In this document: positions 9,317-18,020 of the stretch, in pieces
How the letters are laid out: each line of letters opens with the position of its first letter
How positions within the stretch are numbered: position 1 is the first letter of the stretch
Origin: CAWIVH01 sp963839475
GTDB lineage: Bacteria > Acidobacteriota > UBA6911
DNA: 64,000 nt
Assembly: GCA_963839475.1 (NCBI GenBank)
Contig: CAWIVH010000013.1
Location: 124,001-188,000 of the forward strand
Direction: 5' to 3'
Notes under the pieces: generated by a model
Database searches by the model: none
The model's input: only the letters and a program-made list of their open reading frames with translations
What the model was told of the DNA's origin: nothing
Translations under genes and position numbers: made by a program

Positions 9317-10426
9317 TCATTGTACATTTTCCGGTCGAGAACTGATCTCCTCGCACAACCTGAACAATTCAGCGATTCGCTCATCGGGTGTGCCGGCCTC
9401 GATGTCCGCGAAAACGATGTCGCAGGGACCGTATTCGCGAGCGATTCGTTCCAGGTCCATTTTCAGATCCCCGGAAGTCTTGTTCGCAACGTCCATCGGA
9501 GTGTACATGATCGCCCGGCGGGCATCGGGGAAGCGGTCGCGCGCCAAAGGCAGATTGGAGTTCAAGCCCATGTCAATGTAGGCCACATTTCGGATTTTGG
9601 CGTATTCGGGGAGGTAGGGATCGGCTTTCCAGGCGCAGTTATGAATGCCGATGAGTCCGAATTCCGCGGCGATGCGCTGATCAAAAGGAAGCAGATATTC
9701 CTCATATTGGCGAGCGGAAACCATGTTCACCAGGCAGTTGCTGACAGTGAAATGACTTATTTCGACACCGGCCTCTTTCTGACGCCGGTAGAGAAGCTTT
9801 GCGCCCTCGATCATGGTCGATGCGACACAGTTGAAAAGATGGCGGGCCATTTCGGGATCGTCCGCCAGGTCAAGAAACAGGTCCTGCCCCCTGAGCCTGT
9901 AGGCGTTGTTCAAGACGCCCTGCCAGTTGATATAGCCTTCCACACGCCCGGTTTCGCGCGCGATCCATTCCACCTGCTTCATCAGTGCTTCGAACGCAGG
10001 GTTGGAATGCAGCGCGGGCGGTTCCAACTGTTTGATCTGTTCCGTGCTGAGGTACTGATGCCGGTTCCAGGGCCAGTTGTCCCGCTGGTACTCGATCGGG
10101 ATTCCATAAATCGCCGCTACCAAGCCGGCGCCATAGGTGCCCGTCAAGAGATCCGGCGGCCGGTCAAAATAGGGGGCCCCGCGGCCGGCAAAATGTCCAA
10201 AGCGCGTCTTCAAATGGCTGGCCATGGCAATGATGGTCTGCTGCCGGTAAGACGGATCCGAATGCCAGCGCTCGCCAAAATCGATCCCCAGCGATTCGCG
10301 ATACCACTGCGGTGTGAATCCGATCTCAGGGCGCAGGAATGGTTCATTGCCCTGCGCCGGCCGCCTTGTGGCGGGAGCCGCAGGGGCTATATAACTTATG
10401 AGTTTCCGCGACAGGCATCCCGGCAA
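9317..10426 (-). CDS. Uroporphyrinogen decarboxylase (URO-D) family protein
   Basis: 369 residues. The only early in-frame start is TTG at 10426, with GGGAG about 10 bases upstream. The fold follows the URO-D superfamily: an N-terminal FTPQWYRESLGIDFGERW segment, a central DLFLDLADDPEMARHLF segment, then GIHNCAWKADPYLPEY and YIDMGLNSNLPLARDRFP. In glycan loci such proteins are usually not haem enzymes; related members include corrinoid methyltransferases and proteins of unknown role. The location next to a beta-hydroxy-acid dehydrogenase suggests a catabolic role here. It opens the minus-strand block that faces the plus-strand sugar genes. Confidence 0.75.
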   Translation of the reverse strand: MPGCLSRKLISYIAPAAPATRRPAQGNEPFLRPEIGFTPQWYRESLGIDFGERWHSDPSYRQQTIIAMASHLKTRFGHFAGRGAPYFDRPPDLLTGTYGAGLVAAIYGIPIEYQRDNWPWNRHQYLSTEQIKQLEPPALHSNPAFEALMKQVEWIARETGRVEGYINWQGVLNNAYRLRGQDLFLDLADDPEMARHLFNCVASTMIEGAKLLYRRQKEAGVEISHFTVSNCLVNMVSARQYEEYLLPFDQRIAAEFGLIGIHNCAWKADPYLPEYAKIRNVAYIDMGLNSNLPLARDRFPDARRAIMYTPMDVANKTSGDLKMDLERIAREYGPCDIVFADIEAGTPDERIAELFRLCEEISSRPENVQ

Positions 10427-10926
10427 GAATAGATTCTCCCACGCACTTGACTGTTAGGATGATGTTTGAATGGCCGCACCACCCCTGATGTTTCCTGATG
10501 CAATCACGCGCGCATCATGGGGTAAACGGGAACAAATGATTGTGCACCATCCGGTTTCCCTCGGCAATCGCCGCTATGTCGGTTCTGTGATTCCGATGCC
10601 ATATTCCGTTATTTCACATCCGTTAACTCAGCGGGCAACTCTCCGTCTGTCGTTCCTCCCTCCAAGAGATCCTGCGGAATCCGCAGCAGGAAAACACTCG
10701 CAGGTTTTTTCGAAATCAAAAGATAGTATCTTTTATCTGAAAATTATAGTAATGAAATGAAGTTTACTGTGTTCTAAAACCAATAATTGCCGAACAAAAC
10801 AGCTGACCAGCTTCAGAACATGGGCCGGCCGGTTATATAGGATCGCCGGGCCGCTGGTTTGGAGACGAAGCCGGCCGGGAATCGATTGGATTCGGCGCAA
10901 ATGCCTGTTGTGGGAGCTACCAAAGC
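10427..10926. other. Divergent intergenic region of the sugar locus
   Basis: About 500 bases without a convincing gene, between a minus-strand URO-D-like gene and a plus-strand SGNH hydrolase. The part around 10700-10800 is clearly AT-rich against its surroundings and holds a perfect palindrome (see 10718-10734). It probably contains promoters for both blocks, but no clear -35/-10 pair could be assigned. Confidence 0.5.
10718..10734. promoter_or_regulatory. 17-base palindrome, candidate operator
   Basis: Perfect inverted repeat: AAAAGATA, one central base, TATCTTTT. It sits in the AT-rich part of the divergent intergenic region, a sensible place for a regulator of both sugar blocks. No protein is known to bind it; operator function is inferred from position and symmetry only. 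Confidence 0.4.
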
Positions 10927-11694
10927 ATGGGGAAGCCTTACGCGTTGTGGTGCCTGATGATTTGGATCTTCTTGTCCCTTGTGCAGCCTCTGGAAGCGAA
11001 GCCCCGGTGTGCTACCCCTAAAAAGATCGGATCCGGCAAAGCCCGGTTTCAGCAGCCCAAGGTGGATCCTGGCCTCCTGCCGATACAGGATGTTCCCGGC
11101 CTGCCCAGGGTTTTGCTCATCGGCGACTCCATTTCTATAGGATACACCCCGCCGGTCAGAGAATTGCTCAAGGGGCAGGCAAACGTTCATCATCCTCCCG
11201 TCAATTGCGAAAGCACGGTGCGCGGCCTGCAAAGCCTTGCCGACTGGCTGGGCTCCGGGAAATGGGACGTCATCCATTTCAATTTCGGGTTGCATGACCT
11301 GAAGTACGTCGATGAGGCGGGCAGCATGGTGCCGCCTGAAAAGGGGACGCGCGTGTCTACTGCCGCCTCGTATGAAGCCAATCTCCGCAAGCTTGTGGCG
11401 AACCTGAAGAGTACGGGGGCGAAACTCATCTGGTGTTCCACGACACCCATTCCTGAAGGCGCCAACGGGAGGGTGAAATCCTCCGAAATGGAGTTCAACC
11501 GGCTGGCAGAGATCATGATGAAAGAGAACGGAATTGCCTTTGACGACTTGCATTCGTTCGCGGTCGAACATCAGGCTGAGATTCAACGGCCTCAAAACGT
11601 GCATTTCACCGAAGGAGGGTCCCGGAAGCTGGCCGAGTTGGTGGCTGCCAGCATACGGCTTCAACTGGCGGACGACCAGAGGGTAGCGCCATGA
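10927..11694 (+). CDS. Secreted SGNH/GDSL-type hydrolase
   Basis: 255 residues with an N-terminal signal peptide ending near residue 24. Block I is VLLIGDSISIG with the nucleophile Ser68. Block III is the FNFGLHDLK variant, where His takes the place of the classic Asn. The last block is NVHFTEGG with the catalytic His; the Asp normally three residues before it is Gln. These variants are usual in carbohydrate-esterase-like branches of the superfamily. Probable role: deacetylation or other ester cleavage on a glycan. Its TGA overlaps the next ATG by 4 bases, so it heads a coupled operon. Confidence 0.8.
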   Translation: MGKPYALWCLMIWIFLSLVQPLEAKPRCATPKKIGSGKARFQQPKVDPGLLPIQDVPGLPRVLLIGDSISIGYTPPVRELLKGQANVHHPPVNCESTVRGLQSLADWLGSGKWDVIHFNFGLHDLKYVDEAGSMVPPEKGTRVSTAASYEANLRKLVANLKSTGAKLIWCSTTPIPEGANGRVKSSEMEFNRLAEIMMKENGIAFDDLHSFAVEHQAEIQRPQNVHFTEGGSRKLAELVAASIRLQLADDQRVAP

Positions 11695-12929
11695 AAAATG
11701 GAACCATCTTCATTACTTGGCTTCTTGTGTTGCTCAATTTTGCGGCGATGCTGGTTGCCCAGGCGACCGAGCAGGGAAGCAAGGCAGCATCGCACAGGGA
11801 TGACGGCATCATCCGGCCATCCAAGATATCCGGCGCGCGTGAAGCTTTTCTTCCGGCTCCATTCCCATCTTCCCACGGTGCCAGTCTTCTCCTGCTGAAA
11901 AACGGAGATCTTCTGTGTTTCTGGTTTTCGGGCGAGTGGGAGGGGGATGGGGATGTGGGAATCCTTGTATCGCGCCTGGCAAAAGGGGCGACCCGGTGGG
12001 CGCAACCGATTCGAATCGACCATGACAAGACCAAATCCTACCAGAACCCGGTAGGCTTCCAGGCGCCTGACGGGCGCATCTGGCTGATTCATACCTCCCA
12101 GGATGCTGGCCAGGGGCAGGCGAATGCTGTCGTCCTTCGAGTTACTTCGGATGATAACGGTCATACCTGGAATGGACCGAATCCCCTTTTCACCGATCCC
12201 GGTTCCTTTGTCCGCCAGCCGATCGTCCTCTCCCCGAAAAATGAGTGGATCCTGCCAATGTACTACACACCTAGCCGCGGGATCATTGCCGGTGCCGAAA
12301 GCAACTACTCAGTTACGAAAATCTCGGCCGATTACGGAAAGACATGGCGGGAATGCCGGATCCCGAATTCCAATGGAGCCGTTCACCCAAATGTTATTAG
12401 ATTGACCGACTCTTCGTACGTGATGTTTTTTCGCAGCCGTTTCGCCGACTGGATCTATAAGAGCACCTCCAGCGATGGCTGCAGTTGGACGGCCCCGGCG
12501 CCGACACAACTCCCTAACAATAATTCTTCAGTCCAGGCGGCGCTCCTCGGGAATGGCCACCTCGTCCTTGCCTTCAATAACAGTAGCGCGTCGACCAGCG
12601 GGGGCAAGGCGCAAGCGGCGCCTAGGAAACCTCTTTCCGTAGCGCTTTCCGAGGATGGAGGGAAGACCTGGCCGTGGATACGCGATATCGAGACCGGCGA
12701 TGCGGCAATCACCGGCACGGTTGGGGATCCGCTGGATAAGAAGGAGCATATCAAGGGGTCCGCCGCGTACGATGAGTACAGTTACCCCACCCTCGTGCAA
12801 GGGACGGACGGCGACATCCATCTGGCTTTCACTTACCGCCGGGAAGGGATCAAATACGTGCGTTTCAGCGAGGATTGGATCCGTCAGGGGTCGACGATAG
12901 GTAAGTTCAAAGGTGATCCGCGGAAATAA
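11691..12929 (+). CDS. Secreted BNR-repeat sialidase-like protein
   Basis: 412 residues, signal peptide at 1-25. Several aspartate boxes of the sialidase propeller are visible: SDDNGHTW, SADYGKTW, SSDGCSW, SEDGGKTW. An FRSR segment near residue 245 and the final YPTLVQGTDGDIHLAFTYRR match the BNR_2 exo-alpha-sialidase-like family. That family also includes proteins acting on other glycans, so sialidase activity is tentative. The YhcH/NanQ-type gene in the same run makes a sialic-acid-like substrate worth considering. Coupled to the SGNH gene by ATGA; a hairpin lies just after the stop. Confidence 0.75.
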   Translation: MKNGTIFITWLLVLLNFAAMLVAQATEQGSKAASHRDDGIIRPSKISGAREAFLPAPFPSSHGASLLLLKNGDLLCFWFSGEWEGDGDVGILVSRLAKGATRWAQPIRIDHDKTKSYQNPVGFQAPDGRIWLIHTSQDAGQGQANAVVLRVTSDDNGHTWNGPNPLFTDPGSFVRQPIVLSPKNEWILPMYYTPSRGIIAGAESNYSVTKISADYGKTWRECRIPNSNGAVHPNVIRLTDSSYVMFFRSRFADWIYKSTSSDGCSWTAPAPTQLPNNNSSVQAALLGNGHLVLAFNNSSASTSGGKAQAAPRKPLSVALSEDGGKTWPWIRDIETGDAAITGTVGDPLDKKEHIKGSAAYDEYSYPTLVQGTDGDIHLAFTYRREGIKYVRFSEDWIRQGSTIGKFKGDPRK

Positions 12930-12931
12930 CG

Positions 12932-12959
12932 ATTCCTGCCTGGTCCGGCAGGAATTTTT
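12932..12959 (+). terminator. Rho-independent terminator-like hairpin inside the operon
   Basis: A perfect 9-base stem (ATTCCTGCC / GGCAGGAAT) with a 6-base loop is followed by a short T run. It lies between the sialidase-like gene and the iolB-like gene, only 23 bases before the latter's ATG, so it probably attenuates rather than ends the transcript. Confidence 0.6.
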
Positions 12960-12982
12960 ATCGCAGCGAACGGGAGGGATTT

Positions 12983-13813
12983 ATGGGATGTGGGAGAATC
13001 CGGAAACCGTTGTTGCAGGGGTGGACTGCCCTGGTAGGGGGTGAACTCAAGCATTTGAGTGTCGGAACAATCCTGCTCGAACCGAACGAAGAATTCGTCC
13101 TCACAACCGGCGGCCGCGAATTCGCCTGTGTTCTGGTACACGGGGAATGCACTCTCAGCTTATCTGGAGGACCTGCGGTTTCGCTTGGCCCCAGAAAGAA
13201 TCCGTTCGAACACCCGCCCTTCGGCGCTTTGATCCCCGGCGGTGAATCCGCGGTGTTTCGGGCTGTCGTGCCGACGCTGATCGGCGTGGGTGGCGCACCG
13301 GCGGCAGCCGGTCAGCCTGCCTGCATTGTCACTCCGAATGAAGTCGGCGGCGGCCGGCGCGGGATCGGAAATTGGACCAGGGATGTCCGGTTCGTGCTCT
13401 GGTCGGATAACACCAAAGGCAACATGGTCATCGCGGGTGAAACCTGCACCCCTTCCGGAAACTGGTCGACGATTCCACCCCATCGCCACCAGTATGACCG
13501 GCCCTCTGAAGAAGTTCCCTACGAGGAAGCCTATTTTTTCCAGTTCTCGAAGCCTCAGGGATATGGACTCGCCTGGCAGTTCGACGATCAAGGGGAAATC
13601 GATCAGGCATTCAGCCTGCGCAACAATGACGTGCTTTATATGTCCGAAGGCTACCACCCTACCGCTTGCGGGCCTGGGGCCGACTTGTATCACCTCACAT
13701 TTATCGCGGGACCCTATCGCATGTCCAAGTCCCGGGTGCATGACGATTTCCGGTTCCTGCTGGACGACAACGATCTCGCCAATCCTTATGCCCGGCAGTT
13801 CGTGAAATCATGA
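12983..13813 (+). CDS. iolB: IolB-type 5-deoxy-glucuronate isomerase
   Basis: 276 residues, close to the usual ~270; ATG preceded by GGAGGG. IolB converts 5-deoxy-D-glucuronate to 5-dehydro-2-deoxy-D-gluconate in inositol breakdown. The double-cupin signature is clear: GNWSTIPPHRHQYDRP with the metal His pair, the acidic YEEAYFF strand, and GYHPTACGPGADLYHL with the last His. No other iol genes (iolA, C, D, E, G) are visible here, so the true substrate may be a different uronate-like sugar. It is the first of three closely spaced sugar genes. Confidence 0.82.
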   Translation: MGCGRIRKPLLQGWTALVGGELKHLSVGTILLEPNEEFVLTTGGREFACVLVHGECTLSLSGGPAVSLGPRKNPFEHPPFGALIPGGESAVFRAVVPTLIGVGGAPAAAGQPACIVTPNEVGGGRRGIGNWTRDVRFVLWSDNTKGNMVIAGETCTPSGNWSTIPPHRHQYDRPSEEVPYEEAYFFQFSKPQGYGLAWQFDDQGEIDQAFSLRNNDVLYMSEGYHPTACGPGADLYHLTFIAGPYRMSKSRVHDDFRFLLDDNDLANPYARQFVKS

Positions 13814-13853
13814 TACGGCGGGGATGGTGAAAACCTTCGATTGGAGGCAGTCA

Positions 13854-14324
13854 ATGATATGTGACAAGCTGGAAAATGCGGATTTGTATGCAGCTCTGGG
13901 GCCGGAATTTGCCCAGGCATTGGATCTGCTCCGCAGCAGCCAGATCATCAACGGAGCGGACGGGAAATACAGCCTGGAAGGAAGCCGGATCTGGTACCTG
14001 ATCCAGCGCTATAAAACCAAGCCTGTGAACAGCTGCAACTTCGAGTCGCACCGGAAGTTCGTCGACATCCAATTCATTGTCAGCGGCGAAGAACTGATCG
14101 GGCATTCCTACCCTGACCATCTCACAATTTTGTCTGCTTATGATGCTGTGTCGGACAAAACGCTATACGAAGTCAGAACACTAGAGAAACTGAGCATGAT
14201 CAGGCTTTCCGGCGGGATGTTCGGAATTTTCTTTCCGCATGATGCTCATTTGCCGTGTCTCCAGTCTGGCGAGACATCGGATGTTCACAAAGTGGTAATA
14301 AAGGTTCCCGTTCATCAGGAGTAG
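13854..14324 (+). CDS. YhcH/YjgK/YiaL (NanQ, EbgC-like) family sugar anomerase
   Basis: 156 residues, matching the ~154 of family members. The ATG at 13854 has GGAGG 7 bases upstream and is preferred over an in-frame ATG at 13824. Family hallmarks are visible: the start MICDKLENADLYAALG, the SHRKFVDIQFIVSGEE core, and the cupin-like MFGIFFPHDAHLPCL with candidate metal ligands. E. coli NanQ speeds sialic-acid anomer exchange and EbgC belongs to beta-galactosidase; either sugar type would fit the sialidase-like gene upstream. Probably co-transcribed with the flanking genes. Confidence 0.8.
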   Translation: MICDKLENADLYAALGPEFAQALDLLRSSQIINGADGKYSLEGSRIWYLIQRYKTKPVNSCNFESHRKFVDIQFIVSGEELIGHSYPDHLTILSAYDAVSDKTLYEVRTLEKLSMIRLSGGMFGIFFPHDAHLPCLQSGETSDVHKVVIKVPVHQE

Positions 14325-14356
14325 CCTGTCTTGGGGAATAGCCTGAGGATTCGTCC

Positions 14357-15262
14357 ATGAATGCGCCACTGACGGATTATGCCAGGATAGGGGCAACACA
14401 TAATTCGATTTATCCCTTCAAGCACGATCCGGATCGTCATCTGGAATCCCTGGCTGCCATTCTATCCCGGACCGATATCCAGGTGGTCGACCTGACTCTG
14501 CCCTACGGAAAAGCGCACAGGGAACGCGCCATTCAACTGGCCCGCGCAGCCGGAAAGTACTACGTGTACAACGGCTACATGTTGCCCACGGCGCAAACTC
14601 CGCTATGCACACGCAGCGTGACGGAACGCGCGCAGATCCTGATGCTGGCGCGAGATCAGGTGGACATGGCATGGAGCATCGGCGCCCGCTATTTCATGCA
14701 GAGCGTCGGGGCCGATCCCGGAGTCGAGCATCGGGAAGAGGCGTTTGCGGCCCTCAAGGATTACATCACGCAGCTCGATCAGTACATCAAGTCTCGGGTA
14801 TCGATGCCGTTTCTGATTGAATTGATGGATCGACACAACGACAAAAAGTCCCTGTGCGGTCCAACGGCAGAGGTGCTTTCATTCCTAGGGCGTCTCGCAG
14901 AATCCATTCCGGATATCGGGCTTGTACTTGATATCAACCACTTGCTTCTGATGGAAGAGCCGATGGCGGAAGCATTCCGGCGCTGTTTGCCGTTTTTAAA
15001 GCATGTCCATCTGGGTAACTGCATGCGCCGGAAAGACCACCCATTGTGGGGGGGGAAGCACCCGCCTATAGGAATCGAGGGTGGAGTGGTCGACATTCCT
15101 GAACTGACGGACCTGTTGCGGCTACTGCTCGAGATCGGCTATTTGAATAAGGATCTTCCGGGCACCCTTTCGCTCGAGATCATTGCCTTTCCTGGGAAAT
15201 CAGAGGAGGAGTCGATTACCGACAATCTCAGGCGTGTGCATCAAGCTTGGGCTGCAGTTTGA
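14357..15262 (+). CDS. Sugar phosphate isomerase/epimerase (xylose-isomerase-like TIM barrel)
   Basis: 301 residues, cytoplasmic (no signal peptide). The metal-binding pattern of the superfamily is present: Glu in MPFLIELMDRH, Asp/His in GLVLDINHLL, His in LKHVHLGNC and the late Glu in TLSLEIIAFPG. The substrate is unknown; relatives include IolE/IolI-type enzymes, hydroxypyruvate isomerases and keto-sugar epimerases. It is 32 bases after the YhcH-like gene and is the last gene of the plus-strand sugar block. Confidence 0.8.
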   Translation: MNAPLTDYARIGATHNSIYPFKHDPDRHLESLAAILSRTDIQVVDLTLPYGKAHRERAIQLARAAGKYYVYNGYMLPTAQTPLCTRSVTERAQILMLARDQVDMAWSIGARYFMQSVGADPGVEHREEAFAALKDYITQLDQYIKSRVSMPFLIELMDRHNDKKSLCGPTAEVLSFLGRLAESIPDIGLVLDINHLLLMEEPMAEAFRRCLPFLKHVHLGNCMRRKDHPLWGGKHPPIGIEGGVVDIPELTDLLRLLLEIGYLNKDLPGTLSLEIIAFPGKSEEESITDNLRRVHQAWAAV

Positions 15263-15271
15263 TGGCGGTTC

Positions 15272-15511
15272 CGGCCGCATCGAATCCTCACAAACTCTCA
15301 TATATTCCGGCAAGTTGACAGGTTCCATCAATCTCATGACCACTGGAAAGACCTCACGGTGTGCAGCACCGCGCGTGCGAAGCTTGTCGGTTATGAGCTG
15401 CCAAGGCTCCTGACCTTGATGTTTCAATGCCTTACGAAAGAGGCGTTTAGCGGCACAACAGTCTCTGCGTTTCGTTACCAGTATATCCATGACGACTCCA
15501 TCCTGATCCAC
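15272..15511 (-). pseudogene. IS6-like transposase remnant (DDE domain piece)
   Basis: The minus strand reads VDQDGVVMDILVTKRRD, then AAKRLFRKALK and ITDKLRTRGAAHREVFP, matching the central part of IS6-family DDE transposases (usual forms AVDQDGVVLDIL and TDKLRSYGAAKRE). The N-terminal third and the C-terminus are absent; similarity stops near 15300. Above 15511 the frame continues without a stop to about 15650, but that part (FYLYGIGDSERLA) is unlike IS6 and is not recognised, so a junction near 15511 is likely. The rest of 15263-15829 holds nothing recognised. Confidence 0.7.
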
Positions 15512-15829
15512 AGGAGTTCTGATTCGCCGGAATTCCGCGTGAGACTTTGTCTGAGGATTTTCGCGCCATTGCTCCCAGGCTGCAATAGCCAGACGTTCAC
15601 TATCGCCAATGCCATACAGGTAAAACTCAGCAGTTGCCGATTCTCATGACTGAGGATTCGCTGGATGGTCCCTGCCCGAACGCAAATATTGTCCAGCTGA
15701 GAAGCCGCAGCGTGTCCCAGCGCGTGGAACCGAAAGTGAGGTTTTCAATGTGGACGAGATTTTGCCAAGTACAGGTATTCTGTATTACGGGTGTTTTGGT
15801 GTAGCCTCTACAAAGAGGAGGATGCAGAT

Positions 15830-16051
15830 ATGGAAATCAAACAACGAGCGGAGACGATTCGGGACATTTTAGAAAGGGAAAAAGGACAATTTGTGACGGT
15901 GTTTTTCGGAAGCGGCCACCTGTCTGGGGTCCTGTCCCCCACGATTGGAGATTCCATAATTCAATTATCGGATGTAAAACAGCATGGCCAGCCTTATGGT
16001 GAAGCCGCGATCATCCGCATTGATTCTATTTGCGCACTGGCGGTCCCATAG
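15830..16051 (+). CDS. Small hypothetical protein
   Basis: 73 residues. The ATG at 15830 has GAGGAGG 8 bases upstream, which favours it over the in-frame ATG at 15791. The sequence is a short charged helix (KQRAETIRDILEREKG) followed by small beta strands (FVTVFFGSGHLSGVLS, AAIIRIDSICALAV), reminiscent of a small SH3/Sm-like barrel. No family recognised. It stands alone between a transposase scar and a convergent metallophosphoesterase gene. Confidence 0.5.
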   Translation: MEIKQRAETIRDILEREKGQFVTVFFGSGHLSGVLSPTIGDSIIQLSDVKQHGQPYGEAAIIRIDSICALAVP

Positions 16052-16357
16052 GCCTGCGCTATAGATTCGCCAATAAGGCCGACTGCCGGCCGGATACGTC
16101 GCCGTCGTGCCGAATGTGGAAGTGGAAGCGATCGGAGTTTTGCGCCTGGAACGCGTCCGCCGCAGATGCCCATGCTGCCCCGACCGGCTGCTCGCCTGGA
16201 TTGCGGCAGGTGATGGGCACGCTTCCGCCCTGCGCCGAGAGCCGCTCTTTCTCGAAAGGGATGATCCCTGTTGCTCGTGAAATTAGCTTCGTTCTCCAAC
16301 ACAGTATTTAAGCAAAATACCGGATCCGGAGCTGGAAAAATTCCTTCCGCGCAATAC
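16052..16357. other. Intergenic, no supported gene
   Basis: No convincing gene. The plus strand has a ~60-codon start-less open stretch containing RRRCPCCPDRLLAWIAAG, which has a zinc-finger-like CPCC; it may be a relic but matches nothing I recognise. Confidence 0.3.
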
Positions 16358-17992
16358 TCATTTGGTTACTGAAAATCCAACGCTTGGTTTCGCCCCGTCC
16401 CAGACGCATCCCGACAGTGTGACTCCGGTGACAGTTGCAGTGTAGCTGCTGATAGGCGTTCCGCTTCCACGCTTCGTGGGCGCGGTGGTCACCCATTTGG
16501 CCTCGGCAATGCCCAGGCTGTTGCTGGTTCCCGTGGTCAAAGTGACCGATTTCGGTCCCGAAATAGCCACTGTGGCAACGGCGCCCGGCATCGGCGTCGT
16601 CCCCGATGCCAGCGTTGCCTGAAAAACAATCGTGGCTCCTTGAACGAAGGTGTTCCCTGATTTGAATGTCAGCGGTTTCCCAGTGTATTGACCGGTTATA
16701 ACCTGGCTGGCGCCGATCTTGGGCTGCGGCGGCGGCTGCGTCTGCAGGATGCCGACGGTGATCGTGTTGCTGTTCGTTGCCCCGGATGTGTTGGTGGCGC
16801 GAACCTCGATGGTATGGTTCCCCTGGGGCAGGGCACTGCTGTTCCAGAGCACGGACCACAGCTTCGGGTTCGCCGCTACATTGGCCATCGGGGACCAGGT
16901 GGCCGAGCCGTCGATACGGTATTCCACCCTGGAGATTCCGACTGGATCGAACGCCAGCGCGCGAATAGGGCTGGCAGTCGAGGCCGTCACGTCGTAGCGG
17001 TACGGGCTGGTCGTGTTGCCATAGTAGCGGTCCACCGGGGCGGTGATCAGGGCCACGGGCCATTTTCCCACTGTCGGGGTGACCGAGGAGATGCCGTTGC
17101 AGTCGATGGCGAAGACCGTGTACTGGTTCGCGGAGGACTTGCCCAGCGAAGCGACATCCAGGTAGAAGAATCCAGGCTGCGACAGCCCGGGATTGAAAAA
17201 GGCTTCGCCGTAGGCGTGGGTGTGGCCATAGCCGTACAGAACTCCATAGTTAGCGTTCATCAGCTTAAGAAAATCCGTAAGGCCGTAGTAAACGTAAGTA
17301 TCGGTCGAGTCTCCGGTCGGCGCCAGTGGATGATGTCCGAAAACAAGCATGAGCGCCGCATCAGTGTTTGCGGCCATTTCCGTGGTGATGAAGGATAATT
17401 CTGTAGAATCGAGCCCCGCGTAGTCGCCATACGGCGAGCTGAGGCTGAAGGGTTTGCCGGAGTTGTCCGCCGTGTTGATCCCCAGGAAATGGTACTTCGC
17501 CCCATTAATAGTCCTCGTGAAGGACAGTTGAGTATGGCCGGTTTCGCGGCCCTGGACTGCGTTGGCCAGGTAATAGCTGAAATCGCCGTCGTTGTACTCC
17601 TCGTGGTTGCCCGGCATATCGTAAAAGTCCAGCGTGCTGACCCGGGTATCGACGACACTTCTATACGCATCCCACTCCGATTGATAGGGCCCGTTCGGAA
17701 TCCCGAGAAAATTGCCGTTCGTGGAGTCTGTGATGTCACCCGTGATTATTGTAAAACTGGGCGCGATGGCGTTTTTCGCCGTGGTTACCAACCACAGTAG
17801 ATTGTTCTTGGGCTGGCTGCCGCCGGCTCCAATGTGAAGGTCGGAGGTCTGGATGAACCAGAGGATCTGGGATGTCGTGTCGGCATAATAGGGCGACGGC
17901 GCATGGTTCGCTGCGGGACCGATGCTGCCGCTGAAGATGCTCGCCAGTGCCAGACCCAGCACGACGAAGACGGAATGCGATTTTCTGTTCAT
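16358..17992 (-). CDS. Secreted metallophosphoesterase with C-terminal Ig-like domains
   Basis: 544 residues from the ATG at 17992, which begins a clear signal peptide (MNRKSHSVFVVLGLALASIF); longer upstream starts in frame give a basic, non-secretory extension. All calcineurin-like motifs are there in order: TSDLHIG, ITGDITD, MPGNHEEY, VFGHHPLAP and GYGHTHAY, so the two-metal site looks intact. The C-terminal ~210 residues are two beta-sandwich domains (PVDRYYGNTTSPYRYDVTA..., then a Big-like GAVATVAISGPKSVTL domain). Substrate unknown; relatives act on phospho-mono- or diesters outside the cytoplasm. It is 28 bases after the TPR gene and likely shares its transcript. Confidence 0.85.
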   Translation of the reverse strand: MNRKSHSVFVVLGLALASIFSGSIGPAANHAPSPYYADTTSQILWFIQTSDLHIGAGGSQPKNNLLWLVTTAKNAIAPSFTIITGDITDSTNGNFLGIPNGPYQSEWDAYRSVVDTRVSTLDFYDMPGNHEEYNDGDFSYYLANAVQGRETGHTQLSFTRTINGAKYHFLGINTADNSGKPFSLSSPYGDYAGLDSTELSFITTEMAANTDAALMLVFGHHPLAPTGDSTDTYVYYGLTDFLKLMNANYGVLYGYGHTHAYGEAFFNPGLSQPGFFYLDVASLGKSSANQYTVFAIDCNGISSVTPTVGKWPVALITAPVDRYYGNTTSPYRYDVTASTASPIRALAFDPVGISRVEYRIDGSATWSPMANVAANPKLWSVLWNSSALPQGNHTIEVRATNTSGATNSNTITVGILQTQPPPQPKIGASQVITGQYTGKPLTFKSGNTFVQGATIVFQATLASGTTPMPGAVATVAISGPKSVTLTTGTSNSLGIAEAKWVTTAPTKRGSGTPISSYTATVTGVTLSGCVWDGAKPSVGFSVTK

Positions 17993-18020
17993 GGTGTCTC
18001 CTGAACCTGATGGTCTGGGT

